64,000 nt of DNA from Poa pratensis. Taxonomy: Eukaryota; Streptophyta; Magnoliopsida; Poales; Poaceae. The position numbers were made by a program, and so were the translations under genes. The notes beneath the pieces were generated by a model. That model was not told where the DNA came from, did not search any database, and saw only the letters and a list, made by a program, of their open reading frames with translations. Where the stretch lies: NCBI GenBank assembly GCA_947311845.1, contig CAMZMU010000063.1, positions 126,640,914 through 126,704,913 on the forward strand. The letters are read 5' to 3'. Positions within the stretch are counted from its first letter, which is position 1; every line of letters begins with the position of its first letter. Positions 23,895-33,934 of the stretch are shown in pieces.

Positions 23895-24972
23895 TGTTAG
23901 CACCCATTTTTGGCAGATTGCCAGTTTGCAGGTTGAAGAAAGACTTGGCAGCTTGAAGAAGGCAGCAAAGAAGGCTAAAATGATGATCTGGGAAGTTTCC
24001 AGGAAAAGATGGCCAGAAGCAGGCAGCCAATAATCCATCAACTGGAACAAGGCGGAAGCTGGATTCGGGAGTGCAAAGTTGCCAAAAAGAACCTAACAAG
24101 CTAAGTCAAAGGAAGGCAATAAAGGTGGCAGAAAAGAAGGCGGCAGAAGTCAACTTTGTCAAGACAAGGCGGGAAAAGTCAACTTTGTCAAGACAAGGCG
24201 GAAACGAAGCCAACTTTGTCAAAACTAGCTGGCTCAGGAGAAACCAACTTTGTCAATACGAGCCGGCAAGTTGGAAGACAACTTTCCAAGATCAAGGCTG
24301 GAAAATGAAAGGCAACTTTCTAAAAAGCCGGACGGATGCTGAAGTCCGGATTTAAAACGAAGCCGATCAAGATATCACATCTCTAAGGAAAGAGGTAAGT
24401 TTGAAGCCAATGTGGAAGAAAAAGGCAACTTTCCAAAGTAGCCAACAAGTTTGAAGCCGACACGGAAGGAAAAAAGGCAACTTTCCAGCAAGTTTGAAGC
24501 CAACGTTGTTGGCAAAAAGTTGCCTATTTTAGAGATGGACTCGACTTAGACTATGATTTGTAAGCCTTGTAGAAGTCCAATACTTGTACGGGAAGTCCAG
24601 CCACCTCATATATATGTGAGAGGTGATGGCCGATTGAAATTAAGCAAACAATCAACAGCCTATCAATACAACCTACTTTTATCTCCTCAAACCTTTGTTT
24701 ATGCTTCCGTTGTTCGGCGACTTCGCCTAGATTTCGCCGGGTATCGAAAACCGAGCTAAGAGCGGCCAAGTTCGGCTTAGTTCAGCCAATTGTCGCCGGC
24801 TTCCTCAGACGGGGCTTCCCGAGGGGCTAGGGCATCTGGTCTAAAAAGTGCCTGCTTGCTGTCTTGCGTATCGCGCTGGAAGCAGGCCTCCCGCGAGGCG
24901 AGTTGCGGAGTATCTCCCCCGGCACCGCGGGTACACGAGGACGTGTTCGTGTGACGCGTTTCGAGCGCAACA
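23895..24972 (+). repeat. Element A, 3' LTR
   Basis: This is the full-length 1078-bp LTR. It starts TGTTAGCACCC, ends GAGCGCAACA and is followed by target copy GTGTT (24973-24977). A TATA-like CATATATATG lies at 24607-24616, inside the segment absent from the 5' LTR. The upstream half carries the CAACTTTGTC repeat array. It is preceded by a purine-rich tract. Confidence 0.9.
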
Positions 24973-25468
24973 GTGTTGTCTTCAGTTGGCAGCTGTTGGA
25001 TCTGAACAGTGGACTTCTTGTAATGAGCATGGCCCAGTCCCAAAAGGGGAGCAACAGTAATAGTTTCTTGCCTTTTCTGCCACAGGAGAAACCCTTCCCC
25101 CATCATCTCAAAGCTCATGGCTGGTGAACAAATCATGGGAACTTGAAGAAAGAAGCTGTTATCCAGGGACACCGAGGGCAGCTGAATGAAATTGTCCTTA
25201 GCAAAGGGTATAGTAAAAGCATCCATCACCATTCTGTTTGCAGCAAACCAATCATGTGGCTGAAGCATTGTAGAGTTGATAACCAAATCTGTGTTGGGAG
25301 CCATCACAGCATTGGAATCCTCAGAGGAAGCAGAGGAGGCTGAATCCATAACTGCATCGTGCCATGCTTGCATGGGGTTGTCTTGGACATTTGAGGTCGA
25401 TGGTGTCACCCCAGCAGCAAAGTGAACTCCTTGGTCAGCAAGGATGTTTTGGAAGTTGATCAGCGGTG
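24973..25468 (-). pseudogene. LINE ORF1, middle piece
   Basis: This is an open minus-strand frame between element A and the CACTA element. It is rich in Ser, Asn, Gln and Asp, with AWHDAVMDSASSASSED and several Met-rich hydrophobic stretches. I see no named domain; in plant L1 ORF1 this lies between the N-terminal DUF4283-like domain and the basic C-terminus. Both ends are target-site copies: GTGTT at 24973-24977 and GTG at 25466-25468. The frame is continuous with the N-terminal piece once the CACTA element is left out. Confidence 0.72.
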
Positions 25469-26588
25469 CACTACTAGGAAATAGGCTATAAGTGGCGCAC
25501 TGATTTTTTTTCTATGGCGCATGGTGGGTGCGCCACAGATACGCCGCCACTATTTTTTTTGTGGCGCATATCCACCATGCGCCACAGAAATCTCACGTTT
25601 CTGTGGCGCATCAACACTACATGCGCTACAGAATTCTCAAAAATTCAAAAAATTCAGGAAAAAAATGAAATAATTTGGAAAAACATAAATATTTGATTTT
25701 TTTAATATTTTGAATGGGGCTACTAAACTTAACTTCTAAGTTCTAAGTTCTATTCAGAAAAAGAGTTCTATTCAATTCACCTACCCTTATGCTACTAAAG
25801 TTCTTATTGATATAAGTATCATATCAATCCTATTAAGCCTTGTATGTGTATATATCTGTACAGATGTGTGTGTAGTTTATGTGTGGTATGTGTGTTTTTA
25901 AATTTCGATAAAAATCAAAAACTTCAAAAGTTTCAAAAGGAATTCAAAATTTTCAAAAAATTAAAAAATCCAAAAACTTAAAAAAATATCAAAAAATCCA
26001 GATAATTTCAAAAAAAAATCAAAACATCCAAAAAAATCCAAAAAACTTCAAAAAACTTCAAAATATCCAAAAAAAACAACAAATCCAAAAAAAATTGAAA
26101 ATTTAAGAAAAAATGTAAAAAAAATTAAAAATTTCGAGGAATTCTTATTTTTTTGCTCATTTTTTTAAAAAATACATTTTTTCTTAAATTTTCAATTTTT
26201 TTGGATTTGTTGATTTTTTTTAGTTTTAATTTTTTTTTAGAGTTGTTGGTTTTTTTTGAAGTTTTTGATTTTTTTTTGATTTTTTGAATTGTTTGATTTT
26301 TTTGGATTTTTTGAAAATTTTGAATTTCCTTCTGAAACCTTTGTGGCGCATATTGTTGTGGCGCACGTCCCACATGCGCCACAGAAATGTGTATTTCTAT
26401 GTGGCGCATGTGGTATGTGCGCCACAGAAATGCACATTTCTGTGTGCATGTGATTTTCGTGCGCCACAGAAAAGCAAAATTTCTGTGGCGCATGCAAAAC
26501 CATGCGCCACAGAAATAATTCTGTGGTGCATGGCTATTTCGGTGCGCCGCAAAAAGTCATTCCACCTATAGCTGTTTTCCTGGTAGTG
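25469..26588. mobile_element. Non-autonomous CACTA element with foldback core
   Basis: It begins CACTACTAGGAAA and ends TTTCCTGGTAGTG, inverted ends of the CACTA type, with the 3-bp duplication GTG (25466-25468 and 26589-26591). There is no transposase. About seventeen subterminal copies of GTGGCGCA/TGCGCCAC lie at 25490-25630 and 26340-26550, where a transposase would be expected to bind. The centre (25900-26345) is a long AT-rich inverted repeat. It is inserted in LINE ORF1 and does not change its frame when left out. Confidence 0.9.
25900..26345. repeat. Long AT-rich inverted repeat
   Basis: The left arm (about 25915-26115), of the type TTTCAAAAGGAATTCAAAATTTTC, pairs with the right arm (about 26160-26345), of the type GAAAATTTTGAATTTCCTTCTGAAA. 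The spacer is short and itself AT-rich. A transcript across it could form a hairpin of about 200 bp. Confidence 0.75.
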
Positions 26589-27486
26589 GTGGTGGGGCCA
26601 AGATCACATCATTCTGTTCAATTGGTGTTGGCTGCATAAACTGCTGATGATGTTGCTGGTTGTACAGGTGCTGGTGAGGCTGCTGTTGCTGTGGCTGCCC
26701 ATTCTGTTGGTTCTGTTGAACCCAATTGTGTAATTGGGCTTGGTAGATCTGCTCTGCAGTAACCTCAGGACCATATAGGGGGTGTGGATCACCATTGTCA
26801 GGCTCTGGGTCCTCGGTGGGGAGAGGAACTTCAGGTAAATGTGCATTCCAGTCAGAGCTACGCAGTATGAAAACTGGTACAGTCCAACACTGCCTAGCTC
26901 CACCCAATTGCCTGACCACTAAGCTTTTAGGAACAAATTTTGGGTGCACCAACCAGACCTTGGCTAGCACATACTGGTTGTTCTCTCTAGGCCTATGCCA
27001 AACAGATAGCAGTCCAAAATCATCAATCGCCTTGTTTATGTAAAAGCTATTCTGATAATCAATGGGGAACCCTATAAACAGAATCCAGGTCTCCCGTCCA
27101 AAGGAAGTAAGACGCATATTCTTAGCATGATCATGGCGAACAAAGGTGACAGTAGTGACATCATCGGTCTCAAAGCTAAGCCCACAAACTGTATCCGCTG
27201 ACAGGGTATCAAGCAGGGTAAAACATCCAATGCCAAAGGGGTGGTCCTCTACTCTACGAACAGAGTACCCAGCCTCGATGATCATACCTTCGATCTGAGC
27301 CCGCATTGGTTCTCGCAGATGGATTGGGATGAAGCGGTTGGTCTCGGCAATGATGACGTTGTCATGGTGAAGGGGAGGGACGGAGTCCACCACAAGATCT
27401 GCACGCACCTTTCGATAAGCTGGGCCTTGGTCAATCGTCATACCATCGGGGAGGAAGGCGAGCGGATTCACGGCAATGTTGGCCAT
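26589..27486 (-). pseudogene. LINE ORF1, N-terminal piece
   Basis: The piece starts at an ATG at 27486 (MANIAVNPLAFLPDG) and stays open for about 300 codons until the CACTA insertion. The central part (about residues 60-190) looks like the DUF4283-type RNA-binding domain of plant L1 ORF1 proteins, with RETWILFIGFPIDYQN and VWHRPRENNQYVLAKVW. The C-terminal third is a Gln/His-rich low-complexity tract. In LINEs this protein binds the element RNA. I see no stop codon in this piece, so it was interrupted while still open. Confidence 0.75.
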
Positions 27487-27740
27487 TGCGATGCTAGGGT
27501 TTTCTTCGGGTGCAGTATCGTGGGGAGACGGCGGAGGCGATGAGGAGGAGACGAAGCGGCCAGGTGCAAAGAAATCTCAACTGAAGGGGGGGGGGGTAAA
27601 TCCTCTCTTTCCTTTTCTGTTTGACAATCCAAATTTTTTGAGGGTGTCTTGACGGACATGATCAACGAGGGTGGCCAAGGGTCTGACAATGATGGCGACC
27701 AACAGACTAAAGCCGAAGAGGGTGTCCACATCAAGGATAG
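27487..27740 (-). other. LINE 5' leader and adjacent unassigned sequence
   Basis: About 110 bases upstream of the ORF1 ATG look like a GC-rich LINE leader, read from the minus strand. A homopolymer run of eleven G lies near 27586-27596. The remaining 140 bases up to the Harbinger-like gene contain no feature I can name. The boundary between the LINE and the neighbouring transposon remnant is somewhere here and is not marked by a visible target duplication. Confidence 0.35.
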
Positions 27741-28436
27741 TTGGCCGATGAGATAACTCAACAAGCCTGGTCACAAACGAGGTGGCAAAGCGTGAGGACG
27801 GGAGCATACATGGCGAATGACGACAAGACGCTTCATGAGCCATGGATGAAAATTGGACAAAATCCAATTATGGGGGGGGGAGCAAAAATGCAAGCATATT
27901 GTAGAGGGTCCATGAATTATTTCATGAAAAATAAGTTTGATCCCAACAAATTTGAGAGTGATGGGAGTGAATTGACACTTTCCAAAAGAGATGGAGCATT
28001 ATCCAAGCAAAGTGCAACAAATTTTGAGGCTCCTATGATCATGTTGTTGACCAGCTTGTGAGTGGCATTGGCGTCAAGGACTTGGTACATTCTTCGTTCC
28101 CTTCTTCAGTCCATTCATGTCTACTATACAAATAAATATATATTGTTCTTTTCATATCTCAAATAGGTGCATCAATCTTTGGAAACATTCAATACCCAAC
28201 ATGGGGGTAAGGCATTTACCTTGACTCATTATTGTATGGCAATAAAAGATTGTCAAAAGCGGAAAGATCTCTATGCGTCACTGAAGAGAGGTGGGGGCCC
28301 ATCGGCCATCGACCTTGAGGCCGATACCCCAAGTGAGAAGAGCCAATGCCCACTCAAGGGACAAGAAATTGGGCTTAACGAGGCCAATACCCGGTTAAGA
28401 GCCCAGAAAGTGTACGTAAAGAATAAGGTCTAAGAA
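27741..28436 (+). pseudogene. Harbinger-associated Myb/SANT-like or NAM-associated protein remnant
   Basis: The first part (27820-28050) resembles the KTLHEAWMKIG...PNKFESDGSELTLSKR region. The second part (28167-28433) has LETFNTQHGGKAFTLTHYC and GGGPSAIDLEADTPSEKSQ. This pairing occurs in many grass proteins annotated as NAM-associated or as the accessory ORF of PIF/Harbinger transposons. The two parts are separated by about 100 bp that may be an old intron (TTCATATCTCAAATAG|G before the second part). Core residues such as Trp in the Myb-like part are partly lost. No transposase is nearby. Confidence 0.5.
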
Positions 28437-28838
28437 GAGCCAATTGACACTTCAAAAGAGATGGAGCTTTATCCAAGAGAAGGACCGGATCATGGGGGCG
28501 ACCTAAGCACCATGTTCCCAACAAAAAGGGCTTGGTTGTGAAGATTGAAGAGGCAAAAGTTTTTTTATCGATTGAGATGCGTGGTCATCTTATTTGTGTG
28601 TTTTGCTACAATTATGTGGTCGGAGTAGGGCTTGTGCGATTATTTTGGATATAATGTTGAGCTAGCATGGCATATATTCTTCTGGTAGTGTGAATTTTTT
28701 GATTTGCTAGATCATTTTGGAGAAAATATGCCAAATCATGACAAATGAAAAACAAATGGACGGTGCCGATCAAATAGGTTGTCCCGTTAGGCACACTGGC
28801 CAGAAAAGGCCAGACAAGGGTCGCTCATGTCCGCCAAA
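28437..28838 (+). other. Non-coding flank of the Harbinger-like remnant
   Basis: This is AT-rich sequence after the accessory gene remnant, with no reading frame. It ends in the target site of the inserted LINE and continues after it at 31228-31300, where a TTGGAGTTGCCC end followed by TAA looks like a Harbinger terminus. Confidence 0.4.
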
Positions 28839-28888
28839 AAATTAGTCGGGGTAAGTTCGACGAAACACTCCACCCACGCTCTTGACCA

Positions 28889-30856
28889 TGGCGACAGGGG
28901 GCGAGCTGGCGCCGCCGGCGGCCTGATCTCCCCCTACCGGCGACCTCTCCCTGTACCGCAACCAGATCCGCGATCCTCTCCGCGTCCTCTTTCCGCCCCA
29001 AGGTCCTGTGCCGGCTCTCGAGGACGCAGCGGCCCCCAACCATCGGCCGTCAATGACGGGCGGATGACCGCCATGGCTGGTGTGGTCGGGTCTGCTGACG
29101 CCGCGCTGGAGGTCAGCCTCCACAAGATGGCTGCGCACGCGCCCCTGCCGGCTGCTCCGGCACCGTCGGCCGCTTCGGCCGCCGCGCCGTCTGCATCTCG
29201 CATGTCCGCTCCTGCTGTCAACGCCGTGAAGACTGCCTCTTCAGCCCAACCGCTCGTCGATGCCTCCGCTGGTCGTTCCCTCGAGCTGCTCCCTGCAGGT
29301 ATGCGCCCGCCGCCTCGGCATGCTGCGTCGCCGACAGTGGAGCAAGTTCCCCAGCTGCCTGCACACTCGGGCGTCGTTCGCACCTACGAGCTCGCCCCCA
29401 AGTCTCACCCTGTTGCGTCGACGATCTCTGCTACCCGATCCTGCTGCTCCTGCCCGGCTCGGAGCTTGGCCCCGGCGTCCTCTCGGGACGGCCTGCTGCC
29501 GCCGTCTTCGTCAACCGACCTGTCCGCTGGAGGCACTCGCGAAACCACGGCCACGACCTCTCCGCCTCCAGCGCCCGCTGCTCTGCTTGCTGCGGCCGCC
29601 CTAGCTCGCCGCAAGACGGACCCAACCATTGGTGGTCGGATGTGTTGCACTCGCCACTACCGCAAGCTGGCCAGACATGTTGTTTCCGTCGGAGAGTGGA
29701 ATGAGGGGCTCGGGTCCGACCCTGCCGTGATGATTGAAGGCCTCGGGTCCTTGTCGCTGCCGCCGGCTGCCTCGGGCGGCCTTTGTGTGCAAAGGTGCCC
29801 CTTCCTGCCGAGGAAGACGACGATGAAGATTCTATTGTTTGTGGCTCGGTTCACGGCAATGAGGATGTACGTCATGTTGAGGAGGCGCTTGCAGAGCCCT
29901 CGGGTGGCCTCTCTGTTGATGCCGCTCTGGCCGATGAGGATGGCTGGGTACAAGTGGGTCGGGGCGGCCGTCCCGCTCGCGTGCCATCGTCTCCGCTTCG
30001 GGAAGAAGGTGTTGACCGTAGTCTCGCCTTCAAACGCTGGGCTCGTGGGATGTGTTTTCGGTGCCTCGAGCGTGGCCACCAGGTCAGCACATGTCATGGG
30101 CCTTTCAGATGCATCCGATGCCGCCGTGCTGGTCACCGGGAGCGTTTCTGCCGTGCGCTCTCTCCTGCTGCTCGTTCTTGCTCTCCGGTTGCTCGAGCAT
30201 GTTCTTCGGATGCTCGTGCTCCTTGTCAGTGAAGCTGTTCTCCGTCTGCTCAGCCTTGTCGTCCCTCGTCGCCTCAGAGTTGGTCTGAGTCCCAGTTTGC
30301 ACTGCTTCGCATGGAGGTCCTTCAGAAGGTTGAGCCTGTCCTTAGGAGTGTTGTTGCCACCGAGGTTGGGGCTCCAGCTGTGGAGATCTTGCCTGAGTTG
30401 CAGGATCCTTGTGGGGAATCATGTGTGGTGCTTCCAGTTGAGTTGGGCCTATTAGAGCCTTTGGCGGTGGACATCATTACGTCATCCCCACCTCCGTCTG
30501 AATCCTGCGAGTTGCCCTCCTCTGTGGATAGTGGAGGCTTGGCTGGTTCTGTCACTTTCTCACCCTTGAGTGACATGGTTGTTGATGAGGAAACTCCTAA
30601 TCCTGAGGCGAAGTCCATCCAGTCGCCCCACTTTGACCGTGAAGGTTTCTTGGCACGTATTGATGAGGCGGTCTTCGCGAAGAAACTTAGTGGCTTGCTC
30701 GCCTGCTTGGAGGCAGCTAGCCCTGGATCTGGCAAGGCGATTGCTTGCCTCATAGCAGAGGAGGATTCTACCGGCAAAATCAAGAAGGTGAAGAAGGCTC
30801 TTAGGAGCATAGACAAGAAGAGTGGCGCCATTGGTAAGGCGCATGTGGCTGCTTGA
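28889..30856 (+). pseudogene. LINE ORF1-like protein with two zinc knuckles
   Basis: An Ala/Pro/Ser-rich N-terminal part (to about 29780) is in a different frame from the rest, so there is at least one shift. The frame 29783-30856 has an acidic segment, VQVGRGGRPARVPS, and two CCHC knuckles, CFRCLERGHQVSTC and CIRCRRAGHRERFC (30051-30152), interrupted by one TGA at 30230-30232. It then reads on to a Lys-rich end at 30856. Plant L1 ORF1 proteins bind the element RNA with such knuckles. The first ATG (28889) is followed soon by a stop, so the start is uncertain. Confidence 0.72.
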
Positions 30857-30898
30857 TGGATGGCGCCATTGGTAAGGCGCATGTGGCTGCTTGATGGA
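30823..30898 (+). repeat. 38-bp tandem duplication at the ORF1 end
   Basis: The unit starting TGGCGCCATTGGTAAGGCGC occurs at 30823-30860 and again at 30861-30898 without change. The ORF1 stop codon lies in the first unit, so the second copy is non-coding. Confidence 0.92.
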
Positions 30899-31227
30899 TG
30901 CTTAGTCTCTTCTACCACCATCTCCAGTTGGCTCGTCTCTGGATTTTGGTGGTGCTTTGTCTTCAACCTTGGTTTCATGGGGGTTTCTTTGCGAGATAGG
31001 AGTGAAAGGGGTCGGTGTGAGTTATGTTTGTATGTCGGGTTGATTGTGGAGTCACGGAGTGTCTTTCTTAGCGAGTAGTCGGCATGTGTTATCAGTTGTG
31101 TGGGCTCTTCGCTGTGGTCGGTGTCTGTTGAATGGTTTTCGCCCGGTTTCTCCCACAAATAAACCGGGCACCTTCTTCTTAATAAATAGAAAAGGCAAAG
31201 CTTTTGCCTTCCTTTCGAAAAAAAAAA

Positions 31228-32456
31228 GTCCGCCAAACCATCCAAACGGACAAAAACCCGACATTGCGTATCCATTTTAGTCAATCCTTTGGAGTTGCCC
31301 TAAGGCCAACTCCAATGGTGCTCCAGTTTGTATTCGCTTTTATTTGTTTGTGGGTTCGGACTCCACGAATTGTTCGTCCGCTATATCCATCGTTGAAAGA
31401 GCATGGTGGTCCATGTGTGGTTTTGATAATTAATGAAAATCCTTATGGATTAATGTTTGCATTGATATATCCTTATGGATCTTGTCCATAGGAACAAATT
31501 GGAACTCATGTGTTGGACTCTAAAAGTTTATATGATGGCCAAGAGATCATCATGAGAAGAAAGATACAAGTTTGATCAAGGCTAAGTGCAAAGAATAGAT
31601 TGAAGTTGATCAACACATCAAGTGAGAAGATGTACCATGTGCTATCATGTGATCTCATGGTGTGATAAGAAAATGTTCATATAGCTTTGTGAACTGACTC
31701 GTCATATGTGCATCTCTATGTGGGGTTAGATATCATTACATGAGCTTGTATCGAAAGGATAATCTCTCATATCGCATGGAGAATGACTTCAAGTGGTGCA
31801 ACCACCCCTACTGGGGCGCCATAGCAAGTTGGAATCCGTCCAAAAAGCAAAACTTAAATCCATTGTAACCAGACATAAATAGAATATATAAGTCATACCA
31901 TCATGTTTATAAAAATGAGTAAGAAACAACACAGATGTCAGTAAAGAGAGCCCAAATCACTGACTCAAAAGGCCTTGTTTTACAGAAAGAATAGCATTAG
32001 GTGATGCAACATAAGTATTTCAAACTTAACAGCAAATACTTTTGTAAAATCTTGGATTGCAACAATGGGGAATATCTCATAATTTACCGCACCTTTCTTA
32101 TTCCCCTTCTAATTGGATCTCACATGCATATGTACATTTTGGTAAGCAAGATTTTAGCAAGAAAGATCTGTTATGATGTTTAGGGTTTACATGGGAATCT
32201 ACAAACAGTTGTGCCTCGAGAAACAATCTTATAATTAGACACACCATATCCCATGTAATAAAACTTGAATAAAGAAAGACTGCGTGAAAGTGCTCGCGCA
32301 TATTAAAAATAATGAGAAGAAACAACCAAGCAGCAATCAGGAGATGCGAAGGACAACCACTGAATGTAAAAGGCTAACCATTTTACCAAGAACAAAAACA
32401 CATGAACCGAGTGATACCACCCAAGGAAGAACCAACACATTTTTCACATGCCCTAA
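31228..32456. other. Transposon ends and unassigned AT-rich sequence
   Basis: A Harbinger-like end (to 31300, TAA at 31301-31303) meets an oppositely oriented GGCCAACTCCAATGG end at 31304. From about 31390 to 31790 the sequence resembles retrotransposon LTR DNA (GAGCATGGTGGTCC, GTTTTGATAATTAATGA and later direct repeats around CTTATGGAT), but I cannot delimit it. From 31800 to 32456 it is AT-rich with no convincing gene. It might hold the 3' flank of an older gene. Confidence 0.35.
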
Positions 32457-32659
32457 GAGCATCTCCAACAGAAGCACTAAAAATAGCGCACATTGGAAAT
32501 AACGACCTTTTAGTGCGCGCGGTGCTAAAAATGCCACTCCAGCAGACGCTGTATAATCCAGCACGTTGGAAAATCTGCCCAGTGCGCTGGTCAACGCTGG
32601 ACCAAATGCTGTATATCTAGTGCGCCGAGCTGTGCGCGCTGGACAATCTGAGATATGCC

Positions 32660-32919
32660 CGCGAGCACCAACTGTTGTTCGGAAGTTTCCTCGCACGCAC
32701 GCAGCCGCCCGAGCCATCGCCCTTGCAGTAGGAATCACGCCAGAATAGCTGCCGCCGCCACCCGCCGGAAGCACCCTTGCCCGCCGCCCGCCGGAATCGC
32801 CTTTGCTCGCCGCCTGCTGGCCACTCGCGACGGTGAGGTCGCCGCCCGCCAGGAGCGACGCGATGGTGAGGTCGCGGACGGGCTCCTCGCGCCGCGGGCG
32901 CCCTCGTTCTAGCCGCGGG
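32660..32919. other. GC-rich interior of the Harbinger element, left part
   Basis: The part left of retrotransposon C has open frames rich in Arg, Ala and Pro on both strands. The matching right part is 44911-45235. No domain is recognised. A 21-bp unit GCGGGCGCCCTCGTTCTAGCC is tandemly repeated, and the retrotransposon landed at the start of the second unit. Confidence 0.45.
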
Positions 32920-33442
32920 TGTCGTCGTATCGGCATCTTGGATAGGAGACGGGGTCCTGCTAGCTGAGGGTGAACGTAGGGCAAGAAGGTGGACGTCGTC
33001 AAGGTCGGGATTGTACACGGCAGTTTACCCAGCTTCAGGCACCACGGCGGTGGCGGTGCCCTACGTGCTGCTATAACTCACTATAAGGCAATATCGCCGT
33101 GAAAAGTTACAATGAGTTGGATGTAGATTGATTCGATCGTGCCCTAAAGGCGTCCCGAGGTCCAGCTTATATAGGCGGCTGGACCTAGGGTTACAAGGTG
33201 ATTACGTATCCAGCAAGTATACAGAGTCCTAAACCTAGCCGGCAAGTATGCCGCCTTCCGTCTTGGTCCTGGTGGCTTCATGGGCTTCAGTCTTGGGCCT
33301 CCTCCTTGCCGGTATCCGTCTTCCTTGGTCGTCAGCTATCTGGGCCGCCCGGTAGGCAAAGCCTTTACCACCACTGCGGGCCACCCTGGACTAGCCGGAT
33401 TGATCCATGCTGGTGATACCCCTAGTAGGTATATCCCCAACA
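32920..33442 (-). repeat. Element C, 3' LTR
   Basis: On the minus strand it begins TGTTGGGGATATACC. A TATA box (TATATAAG) lies at 33166-33173. The preceding polypurine-like tract CCAGGGGCTAA is at 33443-33453. Confidence 0.92.
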
Positions 33443-33934
33443 TTAGCCCCTGGGAGGGTTCGAGTTCTTCAGGCGCCGTCTTCTTCTTGTCGGCAACGTC
33501 CGTCTTGTCTTGTGAGCGTCTGAAGAGCTTGAAGCATTCCAAAGTTGAAAATAAGTGGCGGTCCGCCTAAAGTAGTCGGACGATTTTGCGCCATCATGGG
33601 AAAGACGGCCTGACCTTCGTCAGGAATCTTCCCTGCACCAGTCTTGTCAATTGACTGGTCTTGTCAAATGTTGACGAATAACGTCATGCAGTCCACGACA
33701 GTTTGGACTTGGGCCGCAGACACCGTTGACACGACGTGCAAATCGTGGGCACGTGGCGGAAATCACGCGTCCCCCCAATCTCGGGCAAGAATCTTGGCGC
33801 GTGGGGATAAATACCCCAAAGGGCACGCCGATGCTCTTCTTCCTCATTCGCACCACCGTGGCCTCCTCACCTTCCCGAGCTCTCTCCTCCCCGTACTCAA
33901 CTCCGGCGAGCACGAGCAGAGCAATCTCCCCCAA

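Larger units (their letters stand above)
7973..24972 (+). mobile_element. Tat-type Ty3/gypsy retrotransposon A
   Basis: LTRs at 7973-8759 and 23895-24972 begin TGTTAGCACCC and end CGAGCG(T/C)AACA. They are flanked by a perfect 5-bp target duplication GTGTT (7968-7972 and 24973-24977) inside LINE ORF1. The own length is about 8.9 kb, since element B (11282-19381) is nested in it. The order is gag, protease, reverse transcriptase, RNase H, a second RNase H and integrase. The second RNase H before integrase is typical of the Tat lineage. All frames carry shifts or stops, so it is non-autonomous now. Confidence 0.93.
5327..27595 (-). mobile_element. L1-type LINE, split by three later insertions
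   Basis: The LINE reads on the minus strand from a short 5' leader near 27595 through ORF1 (pieces at 27486-26589, 25468-24973 and 7972-7602) into ORF2 (endonuclease then reverse transcriptase, about 7590-5327). It is interrupted by the CACTA element at 25469-26588, by LTR element A at 7973-24972 and by the long LTR ending at 5326. The 3' part of ORF2, the 3' UTR and the poly(A) lie beyond the window or are lost. The CACTA and element A junctions can be closed by removing the insertion plus one target-site copy, and the ORF1 frame then runs through. The 5' end is only approximate. Confidence 0.8.
28839..31227 (+). mobile_element. ORF1-only LINE insertion
   Basis: The element is flanked by an exact 10-bp duplication GTCCGCCAAA (28829-28838 and 31228-31237) and ends in a run of ten A just before the second copy. 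The 3' end has the AAGGCAAAGCTTTTGCCTT hairpin-like sequence seen in grass LINEs. It carries an ORF1-type reading region and a 3' UTR but no endonuclease or reverse transcriptase. It must therefore have been copied by another LINE's machinery, or lost ORF2 by internal deletion. Confidence 0.85.

Noticed and set aside
26125..26571. Lys/Asn- or Phe/Leu-rich ORFs in the CACTA element
   Set aside because: They are translations of the AT-rich inverted repeat and the GTGGCGCA motif array.
28827..30455. 542-codon ORF as a host gene
   Set aside because: The start is not an ATG-supported one, the C-terminal half is Leu/Val-rich shadow translation, and the zinc-knuckle frame of a LINE ORF1 explains the region better, with target copies on both sides.
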